From positions 558,001 to 622,000 of the forward strand of contig NZ_JAMZCY010000005.1 in the NCBI RefSeq assembly GCF_024519285.1: a stretch of 64,000 nucleotides of DNA, in the 5' to 3' direction. The notes under the pieces were generated by a model. It was not told the origin of the DNA. It worked only from the letters and a program-made list of their open reading frames with translations, and made no database searches. The DNA comes from Cohnella sp. WQ 127256. GTDB lineage: Bacteria > Bacillota > Bacilli > Paenibacillales > Paenibacillaceae. Both the position numbers and the translations under genes were made by a program. Shown one piece after another: positions 45,141 to 55,200 of the stretch (the first letter of the stretch is position 1; each line of letters starts with the position of its first letter).

Positions 45141-46103
45141 TTACTTTGCGGAACGCCATAGGGGTAAATAGGCAAGCGGTAAGGCGAGCAGGGAGCAGGC
45201 TACGTTAAAGATCGTTTGTGCGTGAGCGATTTGAGCGGATGGATCCGCGGGATCCATATAGACGGCTGCGGCATGTAACACTCCAATTAAGGGGTAAAAG
45301 AGTAAGGCGCCGCTCGTATTGAGTACAAGCTGTGACAAGGCAACGAAGCGTCCTCCAGGACCTCCACTTAGGGAAGCGATCATTCCTGTAAAGCATGTAC
45401 CAATATTTGCACCAAGCACGATGGCAATGCCTGCTTCTGGTGAGATGGCTCCACTAGCTGCGAGCCCCATACACATGGCGATGACTGCAGAGCTAGAATG
45501 GACTAGCGCGGTAAGCGCAGCGCCTCCGAGCACTCCCCACAGGAGGTTCTCGTTCGTATGTCGCATCAAAGCTTCGAAATAATCATTTTCACGTAGGGCA
45601 GGCCCCATTCCTTGGAGCAGCTTGAAGCCGATGAGCAGCAGCCCGAAGCCTCCTAACGCAACGGATATGTAACGTAAAGACAATCCCCAACGCGGATCCA
45701 GGGAAGAGTCTCTCATTTCGTTAAACATATAGGTTATGATCCATCCTATTGCGCTTAGCAGCAGGAGTGGGAATCCATATCGGTGAAGCTGAAGGCTCAT
45801 CAGCTCGGTTGTTAAACAAGTTCCTACATTGGTTCCAAGAATGATCCCGAAGCTGCGAGAAAGGGAGAGCCATCCGGCGTTCACGAAGCCGATCGTTAAG
45901 ACGGTCACGGCCGTGCTGCTTTGTAATAGCGCAGAGGCGGCAGTACCGACGGCAAAACCACGAAGTGGCGTGGCGGTTGAGCGAGAAACCCAGCTAGAAA
46001 GCTTATGACCGGCCCAACGTTGTAATGAGGCTTCCATGACCTTCATTCCAGACAGCAATAACGCAAAACCAAGTATTGACGGGACGATGAAATTCGCTAT
46101 CAT
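45141..46103 (-). CDS. yqeW: Na/Pi cotransporter family protein (YqeW-like)
   Basis: A 320-residue polytopic protein with the duplicated PNaS family motif: ALLQSSTAVTVL in the first half and ALVHSSSAVIAM in the second, each followed by a Gly-rich GTNVGTC / GANIGTC loop. It lacks the PhoU-like tail of long family members. Start ATG 46103 has GGGGG at 46112-46116; the upstream GTG 46112 overlaps that site. B. subtilis yqeW lies next to yqeV (mtaB) as well. Sodium-phosphate cotransport is the family function. Confidence 0.88.
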   Translation of the reverse strand: MIANFIVPSILGFALLLSGMKVMEASLQRWAGHKLSSWVSRSTATPLRGFAVGTAASALLQSSTAVTVLTIGFVNAGWLSLSRSFGIILGTNVGTCLTTELMSLQLHRYGFPLLLLSAIGWIITYMFNEMRDSSLDPRWGLSLRYISVALGGFGLLLIGFKLLQGMGPALRENDYFEALMRHTNENLLWGVLGGAALTALVHSSSAVIAMCMGLAASGAISPEAGIAIVLGANIGTCFTGMIASLSGGPGGRFVALSQLVLNTSGALLFYPLIGVLHAAAVYMDPADPSAQIAHAQTIFNVACSLLALPLAYLPLWRSAK

Positions 46104-46174
46104 TTTTTGCACCCCCGTTTAACACTATGCAAAAACAGGACAAGTTTATGATTGGATTAGGAGCGGATGATAAA

Positions 46175-47566
46175 ATGTGCAGTCAGGCAAAGGTATGGTT
46201 AAATAAAGGCAGACGTCCTCGGTTGGAGGAAGGCCACCCGTGGATTTATGCGAATGAAATCGCCAAGACCGAGGGCGAAGCAACACCGGGACAGCTGGTG
46301 GAGGTTTGTGATCATCGTGGTTTAATGCTAGGTACAGGCTATTGGAATCCAGCTTCACAGATGACAGTTCGCATAGTCGCTTATGGACCACTCGAAAGCA
46401 TGGATGTAGCTTTTTTCCGCAATCGTTTTGAGCGTGCTGCATCCCATCGTACTCGCTTTCTAGGCGAAGAAACGTCATGTCGCCTTGTATATGGGGAAGC
46501 CGATTTTCTTCCGGGCTTGGTCGTAGACCGGTTCAATGATGTGCTAGTTGTCCAAGTGCTGACACTAGGAATGGAAGTCGCGAAGGATGCTTGGCTTCAA
46601 GCATTGATCGAAGTGTTCAAACCCATGGGCATCTATGAGAGAAGCGATGTAGGCGTACGCACATTGGAAGGCTTAGAGGAAAGAACGGGGATCTTGTACG
46701 GAGAGTGTCCGAGACTGATCGAGATCGTTGAAAATGGATTAAAGGTACAAGTGGATATCGAAGGCGGTCAAAAAACCGGATATTTCTTCGATCAACGTGA
46801 AAATAGAGCTGCAATTAAACCGCTTGTCAAAGGCTGGGGAGCTCGCAGTGGAATTAAGCTTCAGGAGAGAGAGTCTGATGAAGGCGGCACTCGGTTAGTT
46901 CCGGTTAATGCAAATGGCAGTGAGGTCAGCTTTCCCTATTGGGACGGTGCGACCGTACTGGAATGCTTCGCGCATACAGGGAGTTTTACATTGCATGCCT
47001 GCGATTACGGCGCAAAGAAAGTAACTTGTCTTGATATTTCCGAGCATGCCTTGCAGACAGCTCGTCATAATGTGGAGATTAACGGGTTTACGGAACGCGT
47101 GGAATTCGTGGCAGCCGATGCATTCGAGTACTTGCGTCAGCAGGTAGCTGGTCGTGACGAACGTCAAGTGCGAGCGAATGCGAAAGCTTCAGGCACGAAG
47201 GTGGATACCTCTAAGCCTCTTGCTATTGAGGGACGAACATGGGATATCATTATTTTGGACCCTCCGGCGTTCGCCAAGACGAAGCGTGCAGTTGAGGGAG
47301 CTTGCCGTGGGTATAAAGACATTAACCTTCAGGCGATGAAGCTATTGAATGAGGGTGGCTACTTGGTAACAGCGAGCTGCTCCTATCATGTGAGACCAGA
47401 GCTCTTCCTAGAAACGATCCAAGAAGCAGCGAAAGATGCAGGTAAAATCATTCGACGTATCGACTGGCGAGGTGCTGGTAAGGATCATCCGCAGCTTGCC
47501 GGCGTTGAAGAAGGACATTATTTGAAGTTCGGGATTTTCGAGGTAAGGAGCCGCAAAGAGCTGTAA
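46175..47566 (+). CDS. rlmI: RlmI-like 23S rRNA cytosine-C5 methyltransferase
   Basis: A 463-residue class I rRNA methyltransferase with an N-terminal PUA domain (KVWLNKGRRPRLEEGHPWIYANEI), a central beta domain (QKTGYFFDQRENR) and a SAM domain (VLECFAHTGSFTLHA, then DPPAFAKTK). RlmI makes m5C1962 in E. coli; this member is longer owing to two insertions (about residues 233-262 and 342-368). Start ATG 46175 has AGGAG at 46159-46163; in-frame ATGs at 46127 and 46148 lack a good site. Exact target base is inferred. Confidence 0.82.
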   Translation: MCSQAKVWLNKGRRPRLEEGHPWIYANEIAKTEGEATPGQLVEVCDHRGLMLGTGYWNPASQMTVRIVAYGPLESMDVAFFRNRFERAASHRTRFLGEETSCRLVYGEADFLPGLVVDRFNDVLVVQVLTLGMEVAKDAWLQALIEVFKPMGIYERSDVGVRTLEGLEERTGILYGECPRLIEIVENGLKVQVDIEGGQKTGYFFDQRENRAAIKPLVKGWGARSGIKLQERESDEGGTRLVPVNANGSEVSFPYWDGATVLECFAHTGSFTLHACDYGAKKVTCLDISEHALQTARHNVEINGFTERVEFVAADAFEYLRQQVAGRDERQVRANAKASGTKVDTSKPLAIEGRTWDIIILDPPAFAKTKRAVEGACRGYKDINLQAMKLLNEGGYLVTASCSYHVRPELFLETIQEAAKDAGKIIRRIDWRGAGKDHPQLAGVEEGHYLKFGIFEVRSRKEL

Positions 47567-47695
47567 TCGTTGTGGTTTAATATATTGTTAAGAGAATGTT
47601 AGCAAATCGTTGGATGAATTCCTCTCGTTTCGGGAACATTTCTAACGCCTCTAGATTATTCTAATGTATGAGGCATGGAAACGGGAGGTATAGAC

Positions 47696-47917
47696 ATGGT
47701 GCACGAAGTGATTTTGTTCGGTAAACGAGCGGTTCCTTTGGAAAACCGGGCTAAAGCCCTGAGTAGCCGAAGCCGTCTTAATAATCGAATGCAAGCAATG
47801 GCGGGTGATTTAGAGTTTCGCCGCCGTTGGAAACACGTCAGCTATATCGAGCTCTGGTCGGATGCAGCGATCTTTAAATATGATGACGGTAGCAAATGGT
47901 ACATGAATATTTCATAA
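47696..47917 (+). CDS. Small conserved hypothetical protein, 73 aa
   Basis: Not recognised. A basic, soluble protein (MVHEVILFGKRAVPLE, ending DAAIFKYDDGSKWYMNIS) with an Arg-rich centre (FRRRWKHV). GGGAGG at 47683-47688 is ideally placed before ATG 47696; an in-frame ATG at 47675 lies upstream of that site and is unlikely. A terminator follows, so it is a separate small unit. Coding is supported by the ribosome site and ordinary codon use. Confidence 0.68.
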   Translation: MVHEVILFGKRAVPLENRAKALSSRSRLNNRMQAMAGDLEFRRRWKHVSYIELWSDAAIFKYDDGSKWYMNIS

Positions 47918-47957
47918 TCTCGACGAATGTCGGGAAATTCAATGTAAAAAAGTGAAG

Positions 47958-47980
47958 CGTCAGGGTAACCTGGCGTTTTT
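47958..47980 (+). terminator. Terminator of the 73-aa gene
   Basis: Stem CGTCAGG (47958-47964) with CCTGGCG (47969-47975) and T5. Confidence 0.85.
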
Positions 47981-48105
47981 CTTATGTCGTTTTCTTAGAT
48001 TTACTGCGGGTGGTACCATAAAAAGATGAGTCTATCTGTTACTGCTACCGGGGGTTATGATGACTTCAGAAGCATAATATCCCAATTCAAGCAGGAGGAA
48101 TTACA

Positions 48106-48603
48106 ATGGAAGACCAATTGGTTACCCCGAAAATAAAGCGTGCAAACCATTTTTATCGCAGAAGAAATACTCCGACTTATACCTTTATGGCGTGGGGAGC
48201 ATTCGTGTTGGCATGTGGCTTCGAATTCGGAGGCATCTATACGCTAAAGCAACCCTTATCCGTACAAGGCTTCTATGCAGCGGTCGGAATTCTCATTATC
48301 ATAACCTCATTTGTCTTGCAGAAGGTTGTCCGAGACAATGATGAAGATAACTTCCTTAGGGAGCAAAATCCAACTCACCGTAGAAGGAATACCTCAGCCT
48401 TTACCTTTCTGTCTTGGGCAGGTTTTCTATTGGCTGTATTGTTCCAATTTGTTGGATTATCGACACTTGAAGAGCCCCTTTATGTCGTCGGATATTATGC
48501 TATTGCTGCTGTATTCCTTATCGTTTCCTGCCTCGTTCTGCAGAAGACAATCCGGGATAATGAAGAGGATCAGTTTAGTAGTATGGGGACGGACGATAGC
48601 TAA
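48106..48603 (+). CDS. YiaA/YiaB-family membrane protein, internally duplicated
   Basis: A 165-residue protein with four membrane helices formed by two copies of a two-helix domain. RRRNTPTYTFMAWGAF (about 18-33) matches RRRNTSAFTFLSWAGF (about 92-107), and FVLQKVVRDNDEDNF matches CLVLQKTIRDNEEDQF. This is the YiaAB two-helix domain; function is unknown in the family. AGGAGGAA precedes ATG 48106. It lies as a single gene upstream of addBA. Confidence 0.82.
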   Translation: MEDQLVTPKIKRANHFYRRRNTPTYTFMAWGAFVLACGFEFGGIYTLKQPLSVQGFYAAVGILIIITSFVLQKVVRDNDEDNFLREQNPTHRRRNTSAFTFLSWAGFLLAVLFQFVGLSTLEEPLYVVGYYAIAAVFLIVSCLVLQKTIRDNEEDQFSSMGTDDS

Positions 48604-48719
48604 GAGCTCATGTTAAACGGTATGACAAGAATACGAACATACGCACTTATAATGGGTGTGTGTTATAATTATTTGAATAGCGTTTTACGGTGAAAATATT
48701 AAAGCAAGGGGGCTGCCGC

Positions 48720-51700
48720 ATGTCACTTCGGCTCATAACAGGGCGTTCCGGTAGCGGGAAGACGCGTCTCTGTTTGGATGAAATACGAGATAAGCTGCAA
48801 CAAGAGCCGCTCGGCGCTCCACTTATGTTGCTTGTTCCGGAACAGGCAACCTTTCAAATGGAATATGCGATGGTTACAACGCCAGGGCTATCTGGCTTTA
48901 TGCGGGCCCAAGTGCTGAGCTTCCGTAGGCTCGCCTTTCGAGTGATGCAGGAATCGGGTGGCTCAGCTGTCGTACCGATACATGATAATGGCAAAGCAAT
49001 GCTTTTGCACAAAGTGCTGGAAGCCCGCAGAGAAAGCTTGCGATTATTTCGCGGTGGGAAGACGGAGTCTGGACTGATTACCCGAATTAATGATTTGTTT
49101 ACAGAAATGAAAAGGTATGGGATCGACAGCAGTAAACTATCGCAGCAGGCAGAGGCAGCGGCTATTCGTGCCGTATCGAATAAGGGAGCTAATCTGCTGG
49201 CGGATAAGCTGCACGACTTGTCATTGATATACTCCGAAATGGAGCAGCAGCTGATTGGGCATTGGCTGGATGGGGAGGATATGCTGAGCTGGCTGGCAAA
49301 AGGCGCGGCGACTTCCTCCATTCTTGAAGGTGCAGAAATATGGCTGGATGGCTTTCATGGGTATACACCAAGCGAATATGCCGTTATTGAAGCTCTACTC
49401 AAAAAGGCGGATAGAGTGAGTGTTACCCTCTGTGTAGATCAGCCTTATGGAGCGGGTGAACGGCCTGATGAGCTAGATGTATTCCATCCAACGGCGGAGA
49501 CATCGGCTCAATTATGTGAATTGGCACAATCCATCGGGGTAAAGCTGGATCCACCAGCGATTGTTAATCCTGAGGTCGCGCCACGTTTCGTAGAAAGCCC
49601 GATGCTTGCCTTCTTGGAGCGCAATTGGAGAAACAAGCGCAAGCGCTGGGAGGGCGATGCTGCGATTCTGCAGCCGGATGATCCTCTGTGCGGACTATCT
49701 TTGCATGCTGCGGTTAATCGCAGAGCTGAGGTGGAGGCAGTTGCCCGGAATATGCTTCACCGGGTGAGGGAGCAAGGGAAGCGTTGGCGTGATATGGCTT
49801 TATTCGTCCGGCGTATGGATGATTATGCGGATTTGTTAGCGACCGTATTCGGCGACTATGGGATTCCTTATTACTTGGACGGCAAATCGGGTGTCTCCCA
49901 TCATCCCCTAGTGGAGTTTGTTCGCTCTGCACTAGAATGCGTGACAGGCGGGTGGAAGGCGGAGGCTGTATTTCGCTGTGCGAAGACAGATTTGCTCGGA
50001 ACACCTGAGAGACGAGTTACCCGAGATGAAATCGACCGTTTGGAAAATTACACCTTAGCCGCTGGAATTGACGGTTGGCGCTGGCATGCCCCGCAAGCAT
50101 GGTTTCCGCTTTATCGGGGAGACCTCGAGGATGAAGGTTCAGTGAACGCTGCTGATGCAGCTATGCAGAGCTTAATTGAAGTACGCGATGCATTACTGCT
50201 TCCACTATTGACGTTGGAAGAACGGATGAAGTCGGCACATACAGTCAGGGAGCTCTGTGAGAGTCTCTTTCTGTTTCTGGAGCAAACAGGTGCTGCTGAC
50301 ACCCTGGAAAGCTGGAGCGAAGAAGATCGTGTCGTTGGAAAGCCAGGAAGAATGGCGGTTCATCGGCCATTGTGGGATGGAATTATCAATCTATTAGATC
50401 AACTTGTTGAGCTGATGGGGGAGCAGTCCCCAGATATTCAATTGTTTGCTGGGATGGTCGATTCTGGCCTTGAAGAGCTAAAGCTTGGAGCAGTTCCACC
50501 ATCGCTTGATGGAGTGCTGATAGGAAGTCCGGAGAGAACTCGCTCCGATCGTATTCAGATCGTGTATTTGCTCGGGGCAAATGACGGTGTAATGCCGATG
50601 CGCATATCTGAGAACGGATTGCTAGCTGAAGAGGAGCGTGACCGCTTGGTAGCGACGGGAATGTCAATGGCCCCCGGTTCGCGCCGACGTCTGTTGGACG
50701 AAGAGTTTTTGACTTATTTGACCTTGACGACAGCGTCCCACCATCTGTGGGTCAGCTACCCAGTTGCCGATGATGAAGGGCATGGGCTTCTCCCCTCGGA
50801 ATGGATAGGCAAGCTTAAGAAGCGATTTCCTGGGATTACGATTCAATCCTTGGCCGCAGAACCATTGGAGACGCAATCAGAGGAGGAACAGTTAGATTTC
50901 GCTGTCCATCCAGGTAGAGCGATGACCCATTTGCTAACAAAGCTTCGTAGCTGGCGGCAAGGGGAAACCTTAACTTCGGGTTGGTGGTCCATCTACAATT
51001 GGTTAAGAGAGCAGCCGATCTGGAATAACCGGTTAACTTCTCTTGTATCCTCCTTGAAATATACGAACATAGAGAAACCGTTAGCTCCCGAAACAAGCCG
51101 ACTGTTGTATGGGGAAAGACTATTAGCTAGCGTATCACGGATGGAACGCTTCATTGCTTGTCCATTCCAGCATTTCGCTGTTCATGGCTTGCGGCTACAG
51201 GAGCGTAGGTTGTTCCGAGTGGACTCGCCTGACATAGGGCAGTTATTTCATGCTGCCTTGCGTCAAACGACAGAGAAGCTGTTCGCTGAGGGTGTGGCAG
51301 GTATGGACGCAATGAGGTGGCAGATGGAAGCGGCCGCTGCGGTGGACAAGCTATTGCCCCGTGTCCAATCGCAGATTTTGTTGTCCTCGCACCGCCATCA
51401 AGTTATGGCTCGCAAGCTACGAGATATTGTTACGCAAGCATCGACTATTCTAGGTGAGCATGCTGCTTTATCGGCATTCAAGCCTGTAGGACTTGAGTTG
51501 AGCTTCGGGCCCAAAGGCTTGCTACCCGCCTTGTCTCTCCAACTAGATGATCAACGTTGGATGGACATCGCTGGTAAAATTGACCGAGTGGACGCAGCAC
51601 AGTCCTCCTCGGGACTACTCTTGCGCATTATGGATTATAAATCTAGTGCAATGAAGCTCAAGCTCGACGAAGTGGCTCACGGCTTATCTCTGCAAATGCT

Positions 51701-52262
51701 TACCTATTTGGACGTTGTTGTGTCCCATGCCCCACATTGGCTTGGTCAAGCGGCCAAACCGGCAGGAGTGCTCTATTTTCATGTGCAGAACCCATTACTG
51801 AATACGCCTAACGGAATGCCGAAGGAAGAAGCACGTAACGCTTTGTTCCGCGAGTATCGCATGCAAGGGCTACTGTTATCCGACGGAGAATCCGTTAAGC
51901 TAATGGACGAATCTTTGAACCAAGCAAGTAAATCAGCGGTCATTCCGGTTGAATTCAAGAAGGATGGGACGTTCTCAGCGCGTTCTCAAGTTGCTAATCA
52001 GAGTGAGTGGGAAGTGTTGCGGGGCTCCGTGCGTTCGCAAATTCGCCGAATTGGCAAGCGGATTGTGGACGGGGACGTCGCGATCAGTCCTTATCGATTG
52101 GACAAGCGTAGTCCATGTACCTTTTGTGATTTTCGCCCGGTATGCCATTTCGATAGTCAAGTGGAGGGAAATACGTTTCATGCTTTAAGTAAATCCAGCA
52201 GTCGTGAGGAATTATGGCAACGGCTTGCAGACGGAGCGAAGTGTGGGGAGGAACTGAATTGA
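48720..52262 (+). CDS. addB: AddB, helicase-exonuclease deoxyribonuclease subunit
   Basis: An 1180-residue subunit of AddAB, which processes double-strand breaks and recognises Chi. The inactive-helicase N-terminus keeps a Walker A GRSGSGKT at residues 8-15. The C-terminal RecB-like nuclease carries the 4Fe-4S cysteines C814, C1133, C1136 and C1142 (FIACPF; CTFCDFRPVC) and IMDYKSSAMKL. Start ATG 48720 has AAGGGGG; an in-frame ATG at 48690 lies upstream of it. The stop overlaps the addA start by four bases. Confidence 0.96.
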   Translation: MSLRLITGRSGSGKTRLCLDEIRDKLQQEPLGAPLMLLVPEQATFQMEYAMVTTPGLSGFMRAQVLSFRRLAFRVMQESGGSAVVPIHDNGKAMLLHKVLEARRESLRLFRGGKTESGLITRINDLFTEMKRYGIDSSKLSQQAEAAAIRAVSNKGANLLADKLHDLSLIYSEMEQQLIGHWLDGEDMLSWLAKGAATSSILEGAEIWLDGFHGYTPSEYAVIEALLKKADRVSVTLCVDQPYGAGERPDELDVFHPTAETSAQLCELAQSIGVKLDPPAIVNPEVAPRFVESPMLAFLERNWRNKRKRWEGDAAILQPDDPLCGLSLHAAVNRRAEVEAVARNMLHRVREQGKRWRDMALFVRRMDDYADLLATVFGDYGIPYYLDGKSGVSHHPLVEFVRSALECVTGGWKAEAVFRCAKTDLLGTPERRVTRDEIDRLENYTLAAGIDGWRWHAPQAWFPLYRGDLEDEGSVNAADAAMQSLIEVRDALLLPLLTLEERMKSAHTVRELCESLFLFLEQTGAADTLESWSEEDRVVGKPGRMAVHRPLWDGIINLLDQLVELMGEQSPDIQLFAGMVDSGLEELKLGAVPPSLDGVLIGSPERTRSDRIQIVYLLGANDGVMPMRISENGLLAEEERDRLVATGMSMAPGSRRRLLDEEFLTYLTLTTASHHLWVSYPVADDEGHGLLPSEWIGKLKKRFPGITIQSLAAEPLETQSEEEQLDFAVHPGRAMTHLLTKLRSWRQGETLTSGWWSIYNWLREQPIWNNRLTSLVSSLKYTNIEKPLAPETSRLLYGERLLASVSRMERFIACPFQHFAVHGLRLQERRLFRVDSPDIGQLFHAALRQTTEKLFAEGVAGMDAMRWQMEAAAAVDKLLPRVQSQILLSSHRHQVMARKLRDIVTQASTILGEHAALSAFKPVGLELSFGPKGLLPALSLQLDDQRWMDIAGKIDRVDAAQSSSGLLLRIMDYKSSAMKLKLDEVAHGLSLQMLTYLDVVVSHAPHWLGQAAKPAGVLYFHVQNPLLNTPNGMPKEEARNALFREYRMQGLLLSDGESVKLMDESLNQASKSAVIPVEFKKDGTFSARSQVANQSEWEVLRGSVRSQIRRIGKRIVDGDVAISPYRLDKRSPCTFCDFRPVCHFDSQVEGNTFHALSKSSSREELWQRLADGAKCGEELN

Positions 52263-55200
52263 GGCCGAATAGAGTGTGGCCGGCCAAGCCGGAAAACAGT
52301 CGCTGGACGGATGAACAATGGGCAGCGATAACAGCTGATGGTTCCAATCTGCTTGTCGCTGCAGCTGCAGGCTCTGGTAAAACAGCTGTACTCGTCGAAA
52401 GAATTATATCGAGAATTGCGGATGAACAACGTCCATTGGATGTTGATGCCATGCTTGTGGCTACATTTACGAAAGCGGCTGCTGCGGAGATGAAGGAAAG
52501 AATTCGTCATGCGCTGGATGAAGCCTTGGAGAAAAATCCGGATTCAAGACATCTTAGTCGGCAGCTAGCGCTGCTACCTAGAGCGTCAGTAACAACTCTA
52601 CATTCCTTCTGTCTGGAAATTGTAGAGCGATACGCCCCTCTGATAGAGCTAGATCCTGGCTTTCGAATGGCTAATGAGACAGAAGCTGAATTGCTACGAA
52701 TGGATACGCTTGATGAGCTGTTCGAAGAGCGGTATGAGAGTGAAGGAGAAGCGGGTATGTTATCTTCCCTAGCTGACCGCTTCGGTGGGGAAAGAAGTGA
52801 CGAGCCCCTACATCGACTTGTGCTTGAATTATTCGATTATGCAGGCAGCCATCCTTGGCCAGAATTTTGGCTTAAGCAGATGGCTGGAGAGTTTCAGCTC
52901 GCTCAAGCAGAAACACTTCCTCACTCGCTGTGGGTTAAGAGCTTGCGTGAGGATGCTGAGCTCCTACTCAAGGGCACCCTGCACCTGTTGCGAGGAGCGC
53001 TTCGCATTGCCCATGAACCAGGTGGTCCAGAGCCTTATATCGATACGCTATTTGCGGATATCGATGGCCTTGAAAGAGTTGCATACGCATTTGAAGCTGG
53101 GACTTGGGGGGATTGGCAAGCAGCAGTAGCGGACATTTCCTTCGGAAGACTTAAAGCCTGCAAGGGGGATGATTATGACCCCGCTTTAATCGAACGTGTC
53201 AAAGAGCTGAGAGATGCGGCTAAGAAAGCGGCAGGTCGTTTATCGGAGGAATGGCTTGTGCGGTCTCCCGAGCAATATGCGGCTGAGCTTCGTGATTTGG
53301 CTCCGGCTATGGAGCAGTTAGCTGAGCTGGCTGTGCAATTCGGAGAGCGCTACGAGCAGGCGAAGAGGGCGAAAGGCTTACTTGATTTCGGAGATCTGGA
53401 GCATTATGCCTTACGGATATTGCGAGATCCTTCTTCAACACCTGAACACAGCTCACCTTCAATGGCGGCGATCAACTTCAGCGAGCGCTTTGCAGAAATA
53501 TACCTAGATGAGTATCAGGATACGAATGAGGTTCAAGAAGCGATCGTAGCACTCATTTCGAGAAAAGATCCAGGAAATGTGTTTATGGTCGGTGACGTGA
53601 AGCAAAGTATTTATCGATTTCGATTGGCTGAGCCAGGCTTGTTCTTAAGTAAATATAAAACCTATGAAGCATTCACTACATCCATGGATATGGCAACTAC
53701 GACAGATATGCCAGACGCGATAGACACGGATGGATTGCGTATTGATTTGGCGAGAAACTTCCGGAGCCGTCGAGAAATCGTAAATGCGGTCAATCACGTA
53801 TTTCATCTCATCATGCACGAACCGGTTGGAGAAATGGATTACGATGATCGTGCGGAGCTGATCTATGGCGACGGGTATCCCGACGATACTAGTGTTCCGA
53901 ACCCGTATTCTGTGGAGTTGATTTTACTGGATTCTGCAGCTGTCACTAATACGACTGCGGGTGAGGAATCCCCAGATGTGACGGGTAAGGTAGGTTTTGA
54001 GGCCACGGAAGGTCATGACAGCGGCAACTCTCAATCAGAGGGACTGACCGAGGAAGTAGAGGATATCGAGAGCGCCCAGTTAGAAGCGAGGTGCATCGCT
54101 GCCGAAATTCGCAAGCTAATGGGAACCGATGGAGAAGCACAAGTTCCATTCGCGGTATATGATAGCAAAGCTAAGCTACATAGACCGGTTGGCTACCGAG
54201 ATATTGTGATATTGCTCAGGGCGGTAACCGCGCTCGCACCTGCATTTCTAGACGAACTGAAGGCCGCTGGGATTCCTGCTTATGCAGATCTAGCAACGGG
54301 TTATTTTGCCGCGACAGAAGTGGACATTATGCTGTCGCTGTTATCGATTATCGACAACCCGCATCAGGACATTCCGTTGGCTGGAGTATTACGCTCACCG
54401 ATCGGAGGCTTTACCGCGGAGCAGCTGGCACAAATCCGCCTAGCGCTTCGTAATGGCTCGTTCTGGGATGCTGTTAACGCAACAGTGGGAGATGACCAAT
54501 CGTTCTCCACGCTAGAAGGTGGAGGCGTTAAGGATGACTTCAGACATTCTCTCCTGGCATTCGTACACAAGCTTGAACAGTGGCGCGACTTTGCTAGGAA
54601 GGAACCGCTAGGAGATTTGCTATGGATGTTATACCGCGAAACAGGATACTACGATTATGTAGGTGGCCTACCTGGCGGAGGACAGCGGCAAGCCAATCTA
54701 CGAGCGCTCATTAATCGTGCGGTCCAATATGAACGGTCGTCCCGGTTCCGGGGGCTGTTTCGTTTTCTCCGTTTCCTCGGCCGGATGCGCGATACGGGCG
54801 CAGATTTGGGAGCTGCACGCGCACTTGGAGAAAGCGAGAATGTCGTACGAATTGTATCTATTCACCGTAGCAAAGGGCTCGAATTCCCCGTTGTTTTCGC
54901 TGCCGGGCTTGGGCGGAATTTCAATCGTAGAGACTTAAACGGAGCATTTCTTAAGCATAAGAAGCTCGGATTCGGACCAAGAGTATTAGAGAGTGAGTCA
55001 AGGGTGACTTACCCGACGCTTCCCCAACTTGCTATTCGTCGGAAGCTCGGAGCAGAGATGCTTGCAGAGGAAATGCGCGTGCTTTATGTTGCTCTTACTC
55101 GCCCTAAGGAGAAGCTATATCTGATAGGTGTAAGTAAAGATGCGACTAAGCAATGGGAGCAGTGGAGTGAGACTGCGGCAATGGGGGAAGGATCTCTACC

